A DNA stretch of 64,000 nucleotides, taken from positions 124,001-188,000 of the forward strand of contig NZ_JARFVA010000007.1 in assembly GCF_029194005.1 (NCBI RefSeq). Reading direction: 5' to 3'. Of this stretch, positions 8,955-17,209 are shown piece by piece. The position numbers were made by a program, and so were the translations under genes. Numbering within the stretch: the stretch's first letter is position 1; every line of letters starts with the position of its first letter. The notes under the pieces are model-generated. The model ran no database searches. It had not been told where the DNA came from and saw only the letters and a program-made list of their open reading frames with translations. Origin of the DNA: Flagellimonas okinawensis (GTDB lineage Bacteria; Bacteroidota; Bacteroidia; Flavobacteriales; Flavobacteriaceae).

Positions 8955-9897
8955 CAAACTTATTCGGATGTCTTGGAGATGGGGCATTTATGGAATCCTG
9001 ACCATGGCTTTTATTCAAAACAGTATGGGACAAGAAATTGAATCAAAGAAAATACACCTTTCCGATCAACAATTGGAAATCCATTACCTAAAGGCTGGAA
9101 ATGGAAAAACCAAATGGGTCTTGATCCATGGCCTGGGCAGTTACTCTAAAGCTTACAATAAAATTTTGTCCAATCTACCGGATCACGTTGAAGCTTACGC
9201 GTTGGATCTTCCCGGATTCGGTGAGACCAAAACTTCACACGACACCATAAGCATGGAAAGTTTTGCAGTAATCGTTAATGATTTTGTCATGGAACTTGGA
9301 TTGACCGATGTTGTATTGATGGGGCATTCCATGGGAGGACAGATTGCCATGACATTGGCAGTCACAAACCCGACATGGTTAAAAAACCTGGTACTCCTTG
9401 CGCCAGCTGGTATAGAGACCTTCACAGAAAAAGATCGCGCATGGTTTGATGCAGTGGTCACTGAGTCCCTGTACCTCAACCTGACCGATGAGCAGATTAG
9501 ACAGAATTTCAACATCAATTTTAATGGCATGCAACTTCCGGAGGATGCAGAGTTCATGTACCGGGACAGAATAAAGATCAAAGAAGACCAAGAATATTAT
9601 GAAGAATACTGCAAAACGACCGTGGGCAGCATAAAAGCCATGCTGGAAGGGCCTGTTTACCTGCAAATTGAAAAGATAAAGGCTCCCATTCTGGTTCTAT
9701 TCGGACAGAATGATGCCCTGATCCCCAATAAAATCTTGCACCCGGACCTTACCGTTGACCATTTAATGGAAGGACTGACAAATGATTATCCAAGTATTCA
9801 ACACAAGGTATTGGAAAGGGCCGGTCATTTTATCATATGGGATAGGACCAACAAGGTTCTCGAGGAAATAGAAACATTCACACAAGCACATAAATAG
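8941..9897 (+). CDS. Periplasmic alpha/beta hydrolase (esterase/lipase-like)
   Basis: 318 aa. The N-terminal ~30 residues form a signal peptide ending near SMGQE, so the enzyme should be exported. The fold is clear: oxyanion HGLG, nucleophile elbow GHSMGG, acid in FGQND and histidine in RAGHF near the C-terminus, with a cap domain in between (about residues 160-230). It probably hydrolyses an ester or related acyl bond; the substrate is not readable. It starts inside the symporter gene and ends 26 bp before the TonB receptor, placing it in the same operon. Confidence 0.88.
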   Translation: MPLLNKLIRMSWRWGIYGILTMAFIQNSMGQEIESKKIHLSDQQLEIHYLKAGNGKTKWVLIHGLGSYSKAYNKILSNLPDHVEAYALDLPGFGETKTSHDTISMESFAVIVNDFVMELGLTDVVLMGHSMGGQIAMTLAVTNPTWLKNLVLLAPAGIETFTEKDRAWFDAVVTESLYLNLTDEQIRQNFNINFNGMQLPEDAEFMYRDRIKIKEDQEYYEEYCKTTVGSIKAMLEGPVYLQIEKIKAPILVLFGQNDALIPNKILHPDLTVDHLMEGLTNDYPSIQHKVLERAGHFIIWDRTNKVLEEIETFTQAHK

Positions 9898-9923
9898 ATT
9901 AATTAACTAAACCTAAACAAACA

Positions 9924-12359
9924 ATGAAACTATTACAGACACTATTAGTACTGTTTCTTGGCATCACTGGACTTTTTGCCCAAGAAGTTGCTGTAACCGG
10001 TACCGTTACCGATGCGGACGGAGTCCCTTTGGAAGGTGCAAGCGTATATGTCGCGGAAATTAGTGTAGGCACCACCACCAATGCCAGCGGTAACTACGAA
10101 CTACTTTTAAAACCGGGCAAGCACATTGTACAATTCTCCTACATTGGATTCGCACCGGTATCTAGAGCAATCACTTTGGGAGAGTCGGGAACAACGATCA
10201 ATGTCACCCTACAAGCGAGTATGAGCTTGGATGAAGTGGTCATTGTATCGGGCTCCAAAAAGGCCGAAAAAATAACGAGTTCTCCGGCCACGATCGTGAC
10301 CATATCCCCAAGACAGATCAACGAATATGCCGGAAACCCAGCAGAATTGTTGGCACGAAAAAAGGGTATCGACTATTTCAGGGCAGGTATTGCCACCCCG
10401 GCTTTTAACATCCGTGGATTCAATTCCAACTTCAACTCCAAAAATCTTCAAGTAGCAGATGGAAGAATCTCAAGCCTTATAGCCACCGGACTGCCTATGG
10501 GACCATTGACCACAACGGTAAAAGAGGATATTGAACAAATCGAAGTTGTACTCGGGCCCAATGCCACCCTGTACGGACCCAATGCACATAATGGATTGCT
10601 GAACACCATTACCAAAGACCCCAGGAGACACGAAGGAATTACCGTGGCAACCAATTTAGGTGTAAACAGTGATGGAAACGGATACTACTCGGGCCGCCTG
10701 AGAGTAGCTAAAAAACTAAGCGACAAATGGGCCTTTAAAGCTACCGGAGAGTATACAAAGGCCACTGAATTTATTTATGCCGATTCCGTTTATATCGATA
10801 GGAACTTGGATGGTGTTACGGAAGGGTATCCCGAGTATGACCTGGACAACGATGTAAGGTTCTTCAAAACGGAGGCAAGTGCATACTACTCCCCTACTGA
10901 AGGAACAGACCTTATCGCCACATATGGACACAGTAACAGTACCTATCTTTCACCGACCAATGTGGGAAGAAACCAAATTATCGATTGGAGAATCAGTTTT
11001 TGGCAGTTGCGTTTTAAAACGCGCAATTTCTTTGCACAAGCTTATTACACCACTAGTAAAACGGACGACACCTATTCCATCGACGAAAGGACCAAACAAT
11101 ACTATCGCGGGATAGATGCAGGATTAACAGAGGAGGAAGCATCCGGTGAATTTTCATATGCCAGTGCTGCCCGGTTTATCGATGACTCCAAACGGTGGAA
11201 TGCCGAAATGCAATATTCCAATACGCTTTTTGATGACAAATTGGAATTCGTGACCGGACTGCAATGGCAATTGGATATGGCCAACAGCAAGGGATCTTAT
11301 TTACTGGATGAAGGGGGTGACATCGAGGTGGCCCAACTGGGAGGTTATCTGCATTTGGATTATGATTTTGGAAGCGGGTTCCGCGGAATTGCAGCCACCC
11401 GTATAGACAACCATGAGATCTACGGAACCAATGTGATTCCCAAGTTTGGAGTTTTGAAGGAGTTCGAAAAGGGAACACTTCGATTTACCTACGGTCAAGG
11501 TATTGCAGCACCGACCATCATCAATATGTACGGAAACCTTTTCTCCGGTTTGATATTGGGTAATTCCGATGGCTTCACCTTAACTGATGGAACCGTGGTA
11601 CCTGCCCAAGGTGTGGAAAAAGTGGACACCTACGAAATTGGATATCGCGGATCTTTGAGTCCTAAATTGTACGGTGATTTCAATGCCTATTACAATATCA
11701 ATAAAGATTTCTTAAGTCCTGTTACCGTCATCGGAGTGGCCACACAAAGAGGTGATACCCCGATTGAAGAAGTACAATCGGGATATGCTTTCTATAGTGG
11801 ATTGGTCGCGACCTATATCAATTTTGGACGCGTAAACACCTATGGGGCCGATCTATCGCTGACCTATAGCATTTCACCTAAATGGAGTGCCACGGCCAAC
11901 TATTCCTATTTCGATTATTCCTTTGACGAGGACGATACGGACAATGATTTCAACAATGATGGAGAGGTCAACTTTTTGGATTTCTTGATCAATTCCCCAA
12001 CCAATAAAATTGGGGCCGGAGTCAATTATAGTGGAGATAAATTCTTTGGGGGCGTATTTAGCAGATGGGTAGAGGAATACAACTATTTCTCCAGTTACCA
12101 GATTGCTTCCGAAACCTTGCCAGGGTACACCTATAGGGGCACGCCGATCGTTGAAGATTCAAAAAGCACGGATTCTTACAACTACGGTCCCTTGGGAGGT
12201 TTTGTAACTTTCGACCTCAACTTTGGATACCACTTCAATAAAAACTTTACACTCTCGTTTGCCGCTACCAATCTGTTCAATACGGAGATGAGGGAGTTCA
12301 CTGCGGCTCCTCCAACAGGTGGACTATATGTACTTGAAGCAAAATTGAACTTGGATTAA
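9924..12359 (+). CDS. TonB-dependent outer-membrane receptor
   Basis: 811 aa. A signal peptide (cleavage after LFAQ) is followed by a carboxypeptidase-regulatory-like beta domain (about residues 23-105), the plug (about 120-230; SSPATIVTISPRQINEYAG, then the NIRGFN segment) and a 22-strand barrel ending in a terminal aromatic/hydrophobic strand. It has no SusD partner, so it is not a standard glycan locus. Being sandwiched between an exported hydrolase and acyl-metabolism genes, it probably imports a lipophilic or ester substrate (inference). The KAS III-like gene follows 21 bp downstream. Confidence 0.92.
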   Translation: MKLLQTLLVLFLGITGLFAQEVAVTGTVTDADGVPLEGASVYVAEISVGTTTNASGNYELLLKPGKHIVQFSYIGFAPVSRAITLGESGTTINVTLQASMSLDEVVIVSGSKKAEKITSSPATIVTISPRQINEYAGNPAELLARKKGIDYFRAGIATPAFNIRGFNSNFNSKNLQVADGRISSLIATGLPMGPLTTTVKEDIEQIEVVLGPNATLYGPNAHNGLLNTITKDPRRHEGITVATNLGVNSDGNGYYSGRLRVAKKLSDKWAFKATGEYTKATEFIYADSVYIDRNLDGVTEGYPEYDLDNDVRFFKTEASAYYSPTEGTDLIATYGHSNSTYLSPTNVGRNQIIDWRISFWQLRFKTRNFFAQAYYTTSKTDDTYSIDERTKQYYRGIDAGLTEEEASGEFSYASAARFIDDSKRWNAEMQYSNTLFDDKLEFVTGLQWQLDMANSKGSYLLDEGGDIEVAQLGGYLHLDYDFGSGFRGIAATRIDNHEIYGTNVIPKFGVLKEFEKGTLRFTYGQGIAAPTIINMYGNLFSGLILGNSDGFTLTDGTVVPAQGVEKVDTYEIGYRGSLSPKLYGDFNAYYNINKDFLSPVTVIGVATQRGDTPIEEVQSGYAFYSGLVATYINFGRVNTYGADLSLTYSISPKWSATANYSYFDYSFDEDDTDNDFNNDGEVNFLDFLINSPTNKIGAGVNYSGDKFFGGVFSRWVEEYNYFSSYQIASETLPGYTYRGTPIVEDSKSTDSYNYGPLGGFVTFDLNFGYHFNKNFTLSFAATNLFNTEMREFTAAPPTGGLYVLEAKLNLD

Positions 12360-12380
12360 TAAAACATTCAAATAGCATAG

Positions 12381-13367
12381 ATGAAAAATGCAAAAATTAT
12401 ATCCTCGGGAATGTATGTTCCCGAGGACATTTACACCAATGCCTATTTTAACGAAATTCTGGGTGAAGATGTAGACACCTGGCTACGTGAAAATGTAGAA
12501 ATATTTGAGCGCAGATGGTGCAAAGAAGGGGAGTCCACGGCCGACCTTTGTGAAAAAGCTGCCAATTCCGCACTAAAAAATGCCGGAATGAAAGCTTCCG
12601 AGCTGGACCTGCTCATAATAGCCACTGATACACCCGAATATATCTCCCCTTCCACAGCAGCGGTGGTTCAGCATAGAATCGGAGCTGTGAACGCAGGAAC
12701 TTTCGACCTAAATTCGGCCTGTGCCGGGTTTGTAACGGCGACCGAAACTGCGGCCCATTACATTAAAAGTGGGGGGCTCCATAAAATTATGGTGATCGGC
12801 GCTTATGGCATGAGCAAATATTTGGACAAAACGGATAAAAAAACCGTCACCCTTTTTGCTGATGGGGCCGGAGCGGTCATCATGACCTCGACCGAAGAAA
12901 AAAACAAGGGACACCAAACGGGAAAATTAATTTCAAAAGGGGAATATGCCGATTGGATGGGCATTTACGCAGGTGGTACCAAATATCCTTCCAACCACGA
13001 GGTGATAGACCACAAAGACCACCAATTAAAGTTCGTAAAAAAATTCCCGCCCGAACTCAACCCGCAAATGTGGAGCATGCTGGCCGATCAACTAGCGGAG
13101 AATATGGGAATATCCGTCTCACAGGTAGATCAGTTCCTTATCACACAAATCAACATTAATGCAATAAGAGAAACCTTAAAAATATTGGAAGTGCCTGAAA
13201 ATAAAGCATATACCGTCATGCACCATTATGGTTATACGGGTTCCGCCTGCATTCCAATGGCACTCCACAAGGCATGGGAAAACCAAAAGATCAAAGAGGG
13301 CGACACCTTGTTTTTTATTGGTTCCGGTGGGGGATTGGCCTTTGCTGCAAATGCTTTTATACTGTAA
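12381..13367 (+). CDS. Divergent KAS III (FabH)-like thiolase-fold enzyme
   Basis: 328 aa, the normal length for the FabH family. The nucleophilic cysteine is present (C114 in NSACAG). However, the FabH histidine position (PHQAN) reads ITQIN (T255), and the FabH asparagine position (GNTSA) reads GYTGSA (Y285). These two residues normally stabilise the enolate in decarboxylative condensation, so a standard FabH reaction is unlikely; acyl transfer or another thioester reaction is more plausible. By contrast the second KAS III in the window (51599-52606) keeps Cys-His-Asn. The acyl-CoA ligase gene follows 12 bp later and could supply its acyl thioester substrate. Confidence 0.85.
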   Translation: MKNAKIISSGMYVPEDIYTNAYFNEILGEDVDTWLRENVEIFERRWCKEGESTADLCEKAANSALKNAGMKASELDLLIIATDTPEYISPSTAAVVQHRIGAVNAGTFDLNSACAGFVTATETAAHYIKSGGLHKIMVIGAYGMSKYLDKTDKKTVTLFADGAGAVIMTSTEEKNKGHQTGKLISKGEYADWMGIYAGGTKYPSNHEVIDHKDHQLKFVKKFPPELNPQMWSMLADQLAENMGISVSQVDQFLITQININAIRETLKILEVPENKAYTVMHHYGYTGSACIPMALHKAWENQKIKEGDTLFFIGSGGGLAFAANAFIL

Positions 13368-13379
13368 CTTTAGAGTATT

Positions 13380-14873
13380 ATGGTGAACACCTTTGATTGG
13401 TTCAATAAATGGTCGGGCTATACCCCGGAAAAGATAGCACTGAAGGATGCCGAAACAGGCAAAACCCTTAGCTATGCCCAAATCAATAATGCAGCGAACA
13501 GTATTGCCTTTTATCTAAAAGATAAGCATCAACTTGGCAAAGGTGATAGAATTGCGATCATTGCCGAGAACGACCTCACCCAGGTACTATTATTTGGGGC
13601 AGCTCAAAAAATGGGTGTTATTTTGGTACCCATCAATTATAGATTAGCGCATGCAGAGGTAGAATTTTTATTGAAAGACTCGGCATCCTCGTTGGTGTTG
13701 TATGATGAAAATTGTTATGATGTACACGCCTTAAAACACAAGGCTACCTACGAGCCAATTGCTCCGTTCATTCATTTTGTGGATGATGAAGGTCCCGACT
13801 TTTCAGAGCAATTGCTTGAAGAGGATCCTATTTTTATTTTATATACAAGTGGCACCACAGGTTTCCCAAAAGGAACAATGTACACCCATAAAATGCTGTT
13901 TTGGAACAGTATCAATACCGCACTCAGTTTGGTGATAAGCAGTGCCACGAAAACCTTGAACTGCATGCCCCTGTTCCATACAGGGGGGTGGAATGTACTC
14001 TTGACGCCGGTACTTCATCATGGTGGCACCATCATCATGTTCAAGAAGTTTGATGCAGAAAAGATATTGGACTCCATTGTGACCGAAAAACTGGACCTTT
14101 TCATGGGGGTACCCACCATGCTTAAAATGATAGCCGAACTTCCAAAATTTGAAACTACCGATATAGGCTTCCTCAACTATATCATAGTTGGGGGCGAGAG
14201 CATGCCAGTGCCCTTGATACGTAAATATCACGATAAAAATGTACCGATACGGCAGGGATACGGGTTAACGGAAGTTGGCCCCAACCTTACCTCACTACAT
14301 CAAAATATGGCGGAAAAAAAACAAGGTTCGATAGGAAAACCGAATTTTTATGTCCAACTACGTATTGTAGATGATGAAGGCAAAGACCTTCATAGAAATG
14401 AACCGGGGGAACTTTGGATTTCAGGGCCCATGATCACACCTGGATATTGGCAAAATCATGAAGCTTCACAAAACAGTATCGAGGATGGATGGTTCAAGAC
14501 CGGTGATGTCGCCATCATGGACGATGAAGGCTTTGTCTTTATCGTTGATAGAAAAAAACACATGTACATCAGTGGTGGCGAAAATGTATACCCCGTAGAG
14601 GTCGAGCGTGTGCTTTTACAGCATGAAGCCATCAGCGAAGCCGTGGTATTTGGAATTCCTCACGAAAAATGGGGAGAATGTGGAGCCGCACTTATTGTAA
14701 AGGGAACAGAAATTTCAGAAGAAGAGATCAAAACCTACTGTCTGGAAAATTTGGCCAAATTTAAAGTGCCCTCAGAAATACATTTTATTGATTCCGTCCC
14801 CAAAGGGGATACCGGTAAAATTGATCGCAAGAACATGAAGAAAGCCTTTATGATAGAAAGGAATCTGATTTAA
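13380..14873 (+). CDS. Class I adenylate-forming acyl-CoA ligase
   Basis: 497 aa, the usual size for AMP-dependent acid:CoA ligases. The P-loop LYTSGTTGFPKG lies at about residues 156-167, the GYGLTEVGP motif and the TGDVAIMDDEGFVFIVDRKK hinge are intact, and the catalytic lysine is K480 in TGKIDR. It would activate a carboxylic acid as acyl-AMP and then acyl-CoA; chain length cannot be judged. It is the last gene of the module and is followed by a strong terminator. Logical role: activating the acid brought in by the symporter for the KAS III-like enzyme. Confidence 0.92.
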   Translation: MVNTFDWFNKWSGYTPEKIALKDAETGKTLSYAQINNAANSIAFYLKDKHQLGKGDRIAIIAENDLTQVLLFGAAQKMGVILVPINYRLAHAEVEFLLKDSASSLVLYDENCYDVHALKHKATYEPIAPFIHFVDDEGPDFSEQLLEEDPIFILYTSGTTGFPKGTMYTHKMLFWNSINTALSLVISSATKTLNCMPLFHTGGWNVLLTPVLHHGGTIIMFKKFDAEKILDSIVTEKLDLFMGVPTMLKMIAELPKFETTDIGFLNYIIVGGESMPVPLIRKYHDKNVPIRQGYGLTEVGPNLTSLHQNMAEKKQGSIGKPNFYVQLRIVDDEGKDLHRNEPGELWISGPMITPGYWQNHEASQNSIEDGWFKTGDVAIMDDEGFVFIVDRKKHMYISGGENVYPVEVERVLLQHEAISEAVVFGIPHEKWGECGAALIVKGTEISEEEIKTYCLENLAKFKVPSEIHFIDSVPKGDTGKIDRKNMKKAFMIERNLI

Positions 14874-14923
14874 AATTTTTTGCTCAAGTTTTGATCTCGT
14901 TCGATAATTAGGTCGAGAAAAAA

Positions 14924-14957
14924 GGGCGGTAACCGAGATTTACCGTCCTTTTATTTT
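14924..14957 (+). terminator. Intrinsic terminator of the symporter-to-ligase operon
   Basis: Stem GGGCGGTAA (14924-14932) pairs with TTACCGTCC (14940-14948) with one G-T pair, followed by TTTTATTTTT. The run overlaps the stop codon of the convergent phosphatase gene. Confidence 0.8.
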
Positions 14958-16729
14958 TCCAAATCCAACGACTCTATAATTTTTTCAAAGATTTGGGTAT
15001 TCCCATAAACCCCATTAAAACGATCAGCTTGTGGACCATAGGCAAACAGTGGTACCATAATTCCTGTATGATCTACCGTTAAAAAATCACCTTGAACCAA
15101 GCCCTCATCCAAACTACCACCTACAATACCAAAACCAGAAGTTTCATGATCTGCAGTGATAACCACCAAGGTGTTTTTAGTGGTATCGGCAAACTTCAAT
15201 GCCTTGGCAATGGCTTGGTCAAAGTACAACATCTCATGCACAATATCCGTGGTACTGTTGGCATGCCCGCCATTGTCTATTTGTGCAGCTTCGACCATTA
15301 GGAAAAATGGATCTTTGGACCGCTCCAATACATCCAAGCTCTTTTGTACGGCCATTGGGAAAACGCTTCCCCTGTCATTCTCCATACTTGGCGCCTTATT
15401 ATCGCCCAAATACACGGCCGTAGGTCCTTTATAATCATTGAATGTATCCAATGTCCTTTCGTCGAAGGCCTTTCCAATGGTCGCATTTTCCATTTTCCCA
15501 CCAGCAATAAAAAAGTCCAACTGACTTCCCTTCAAATCCTCAACCAAACCAGTAGTATTATCCCGCTCTATTCGATGTGCATAAAATGAAGAAGGTGTGG
15601 CCCCGAAAATGGCATCGGTAGTTACAATGGCCGTGTTAAAGCATTTACTTCCCAGTACATCCACTAAACTGTTCAATGCTTTACCTTCGGGGTCCACCCC
15701 AATGGCCCTATTGATTGTTCTTGTACCTGTTGCCATAGCAGTGGCCCCAGCTGCTGAATCGGTGATCAGATCATCGGACGAGGCTGTTTTTACCAAGCCA
15801 ATATTTTTTAATCCTGTAACGGTAAGGTTTCCCCGATTGGCGATCATCGCAGAAGAGATCTGAGCCAAGCCATTACCATCGCCGATCATTAAAATGATGT
15901 TCCTTGGAGCTTCATATTCATCATACTCAAACTTGGGCGTATAAATTTCATTTGGTTGATCCAACTGAAAGGTATTCGCATTCAATTTGTCTAAATATTG
16001 CCTAGCCAAAGCGGGATGGTCGGTATTTATAAAATCAACACCCATTTTAGCTAATCGTGCCCAAGCAGTCTTAGTATCCGGAGTAGCCCAAAAACGGAAT
16101 GGTTTTTCTGAGGATTTTGCTTTTTCAATTGCATTTTCAACAGCCTCCAAGTCAGGCGCAGTCATTCTACCATAGCCGTTCCAAACGGAATAACTTTTAA
16201 AACTTACGCTAACCAAAGCAACTTTTTCAAGATCGATTTCATCCAACTCATCCAAATTCTGGTGATCGAACCAGATAAAATCAGGATAATTTTTATAATC
16301 TATGGGTTTGGGACGATTTCCTGAAATCACAAATTTTACTTTACCCCCTTTGACCAACTGAGGATATCCCTCCAAAACCCCAACAATTTTTTCCATGGTC
16401 ATATAAGCTTCGGACTTCAAATCAATGAGTAATTGAAGGTCTCGCAGGACTCCCTCTTCCTCCAAACGGCTCATCCTATCCAGATACAACCTTTTAAATG
16501 TATGCTTTGGATTGATTTCATCTTCCGCATGGGCCACAAAAAGCATATCATCCTTTAAAAATAAATCCGCCTCAATGGAAGATGCCCCAGTGCCATAGGC
16601 ATACCAAAAGGGTAATTCTTGGGCATAATCGTTATGGGAATGAACATGGTACGTGCCTTGACCATAAAGCAGGGTATTGGATTTAAGCAGCGCACATAAA
16701 AAGAAAAGGAAAGGTATAGTTATTCTCAT
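14951..16729 (-). CDS. PLC/GDPD-like domain fused to alkaline phosphatase
   Basis: 592 aa with a signal peptide (cleavage near LYGQG). Residues about 27-250 look like a PLC-like phosphodiesterase barrel of the glycerophosphodiesterase type: HSHNDY near the start, then SIEADLFLKDD and FVAHAED, positions where the family keeps its His and Glu/Asp ligands. Residues about 275-590 are an alkaline phosphatase: LMIGDG metal site, nucleophile S325 in TDSAAG, and the later DNGGH and ADHETSG ligand motifs. One exported enzyme could thus open a phosphodiester and then remove the phosphate. It stands alone and converges with the ligase operon. The split of functions is inferred from sequence; the phosphatase call is firm. 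Confidence 0.88.
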   Translation of the reverse strand: MRITIPFLFFLCALLKSNTLLYGQGTYHVHSHNDYAQELPFWYAYGTGASSIEADLFLKDDMLFVAHAEDEINPKHTFKRLYLDRMSRLEEEGVLRDLQLLIDLKSEAYMTMEKIVGVLEGYPQLVKGGKVKFVISGNRPKPIDYKNYPDFIWFDHQNLDELDEIDLEKVALVSVSFKSYSVWNGYGRMTAPDLEAVENAIEKAKSSEKPFRFWATPDTKTAWARLAKMGVDFINTDHPALARQYLDKLNANTFQLDQPNEIYTPKFEYDEYEAPRNIILMIGDGNGLAQISSAMIANRGNLTVTGLKNIGLVKTASSDDLITDSAAGATAMATGTRTINRAIGVDPEGKALNSLVDVLGSKCFNTAIVTTDAIFGATPSSFYAHRIERDNTTGLVEDLKGSQLDFFIAGGKMENATIGKAFDERTLDTFNDYKGPTAVYLGDNKAPSMENDRGSVFPMAVQKSLDVLERSKDPFFLMVEAAQIDNGGHANSTTDIVHEMLYFDQAIAKALKFADTTKNTLVVITADHETSGFGIVGGSLDEGLVQGDFLTVDHTGIMVPLFAYGPQADRFNGVYGNTQIFEKIIESLDLEK

Positions 16730-16928
16730 TTTACTTGGTTTAAAGTCTTAAAAAAAAGGTGATCTGAGAAAAGGCAAATACGAACAAATTTTCTAAAGAC
16801 GTTTTCATTCGGACATTATGATTTTGTAAAATTTATTACCATGCCCATGATTATCAGGTTATCGCTTGATTAAAAATATCCTCCGGAAATAGACCACATA
16901 AAACATGGCCCATTTATCTCAAAAAAAT

Positions 16929-16936
16929 TATATTTG
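16929..16936 (+). promoter_or_regulatory. -7 promoter element of tRNA-Leu
   Basis: TATATTTG is an exact match to the Bacteroidota -7 consensus TAnnTTTG, ending 19 bp before the tRNA. No clear -33 TTTG is visible at the right spacing. Confidence 0.55.
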
Positions 16937-16955
16937 CACACTTAAAATTCAATAG

Positions 16956-17039
16956 GCCCACGTGGTGGAATTGGTAGACACGCTACCTTGAGGGGGTAGT
17001 GTTCGTAAGGACGTGCTGGTTCGACTCCAGTCGTGGGCA
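16956..17039 (+). tRNA. tRNA-Leu (anticodon GAG)
   Basis: The 84-nt cloverleaf is readable: acceptor GCCCACG (16956-16962) pairs with CGTGGGC (17032-17038), discriminator A at 17039, no encoded CCA. Anticodon stem CTACC/GGTAG encloses loop TTGAGGG, giving GAG (reads CUC/CUU). A long variable arm (TGTTCGTAAGGACG region) and a T-arm with GGTTCGACTCC mark it as a class II leucine tRNA. Confidence 0.95.
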
Positions 17040-17043
17040 CAAG

Positions 17044-17073
17044 AAAAAACCGCAAATACTTGCGGTTTTTTTA
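17044..17073 (+). terminator. Intrinsic terminator after tRNA-Leu
   Basis: AAAAACCGCAA pairs with TTGCGGTTTTT around a short loop (ATAC), followed by further T residues, starting about 5 bp after the tRNA. Confidence 0.8.
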
Positions 17074-17174
17074 TTTAAACACTCCCTGACAAATCCTCAA
17101 ACCTTTTCCCAAAACCCTGATATTTTTAAAAAGGATTCTAAATTTTATGATAAAAAACTAGGATGACATCTTTT

Positions 17175-17205
17175 AAATTGTAAATTTGTTTAACGTTTAA
17201 ACCAA
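17175..17205 (+). promoter_or_regulatory. Promoter and candidate operator of the carotenoid operon
   Basis: TAAATTTG at 17181-17188 matches the Bacteroidota -7 consensus exactly and ends 21 bp before the regulator's start. Directly overlapping and following it, GTTTAAC and GTTTAAA form a direct repeat (17188-17201). On the opposite strand the block reads as three T-N2-AC elements about 7-8 bp apart, faintly like CarH half-sites, though the known spacing in Thermus is 11. Autoregulation is a guess. Confidence 0.4.
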
Positions 17206-17209
17206 AAAG

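Noticed and set aside
6329-14873. OleABCD hydrocarbon/beta-lactone pathway
   Set aside because: The gene kinds (thiolase-like, alpha/beta hydrolase, AMP ligase, SDR) match by class only. The SDR is a short FabG type, the hydrolase is exported, and the thiolase-like enzyme lacks the OleA His and Asn; a TonB receptor and symporter are also unexpected.
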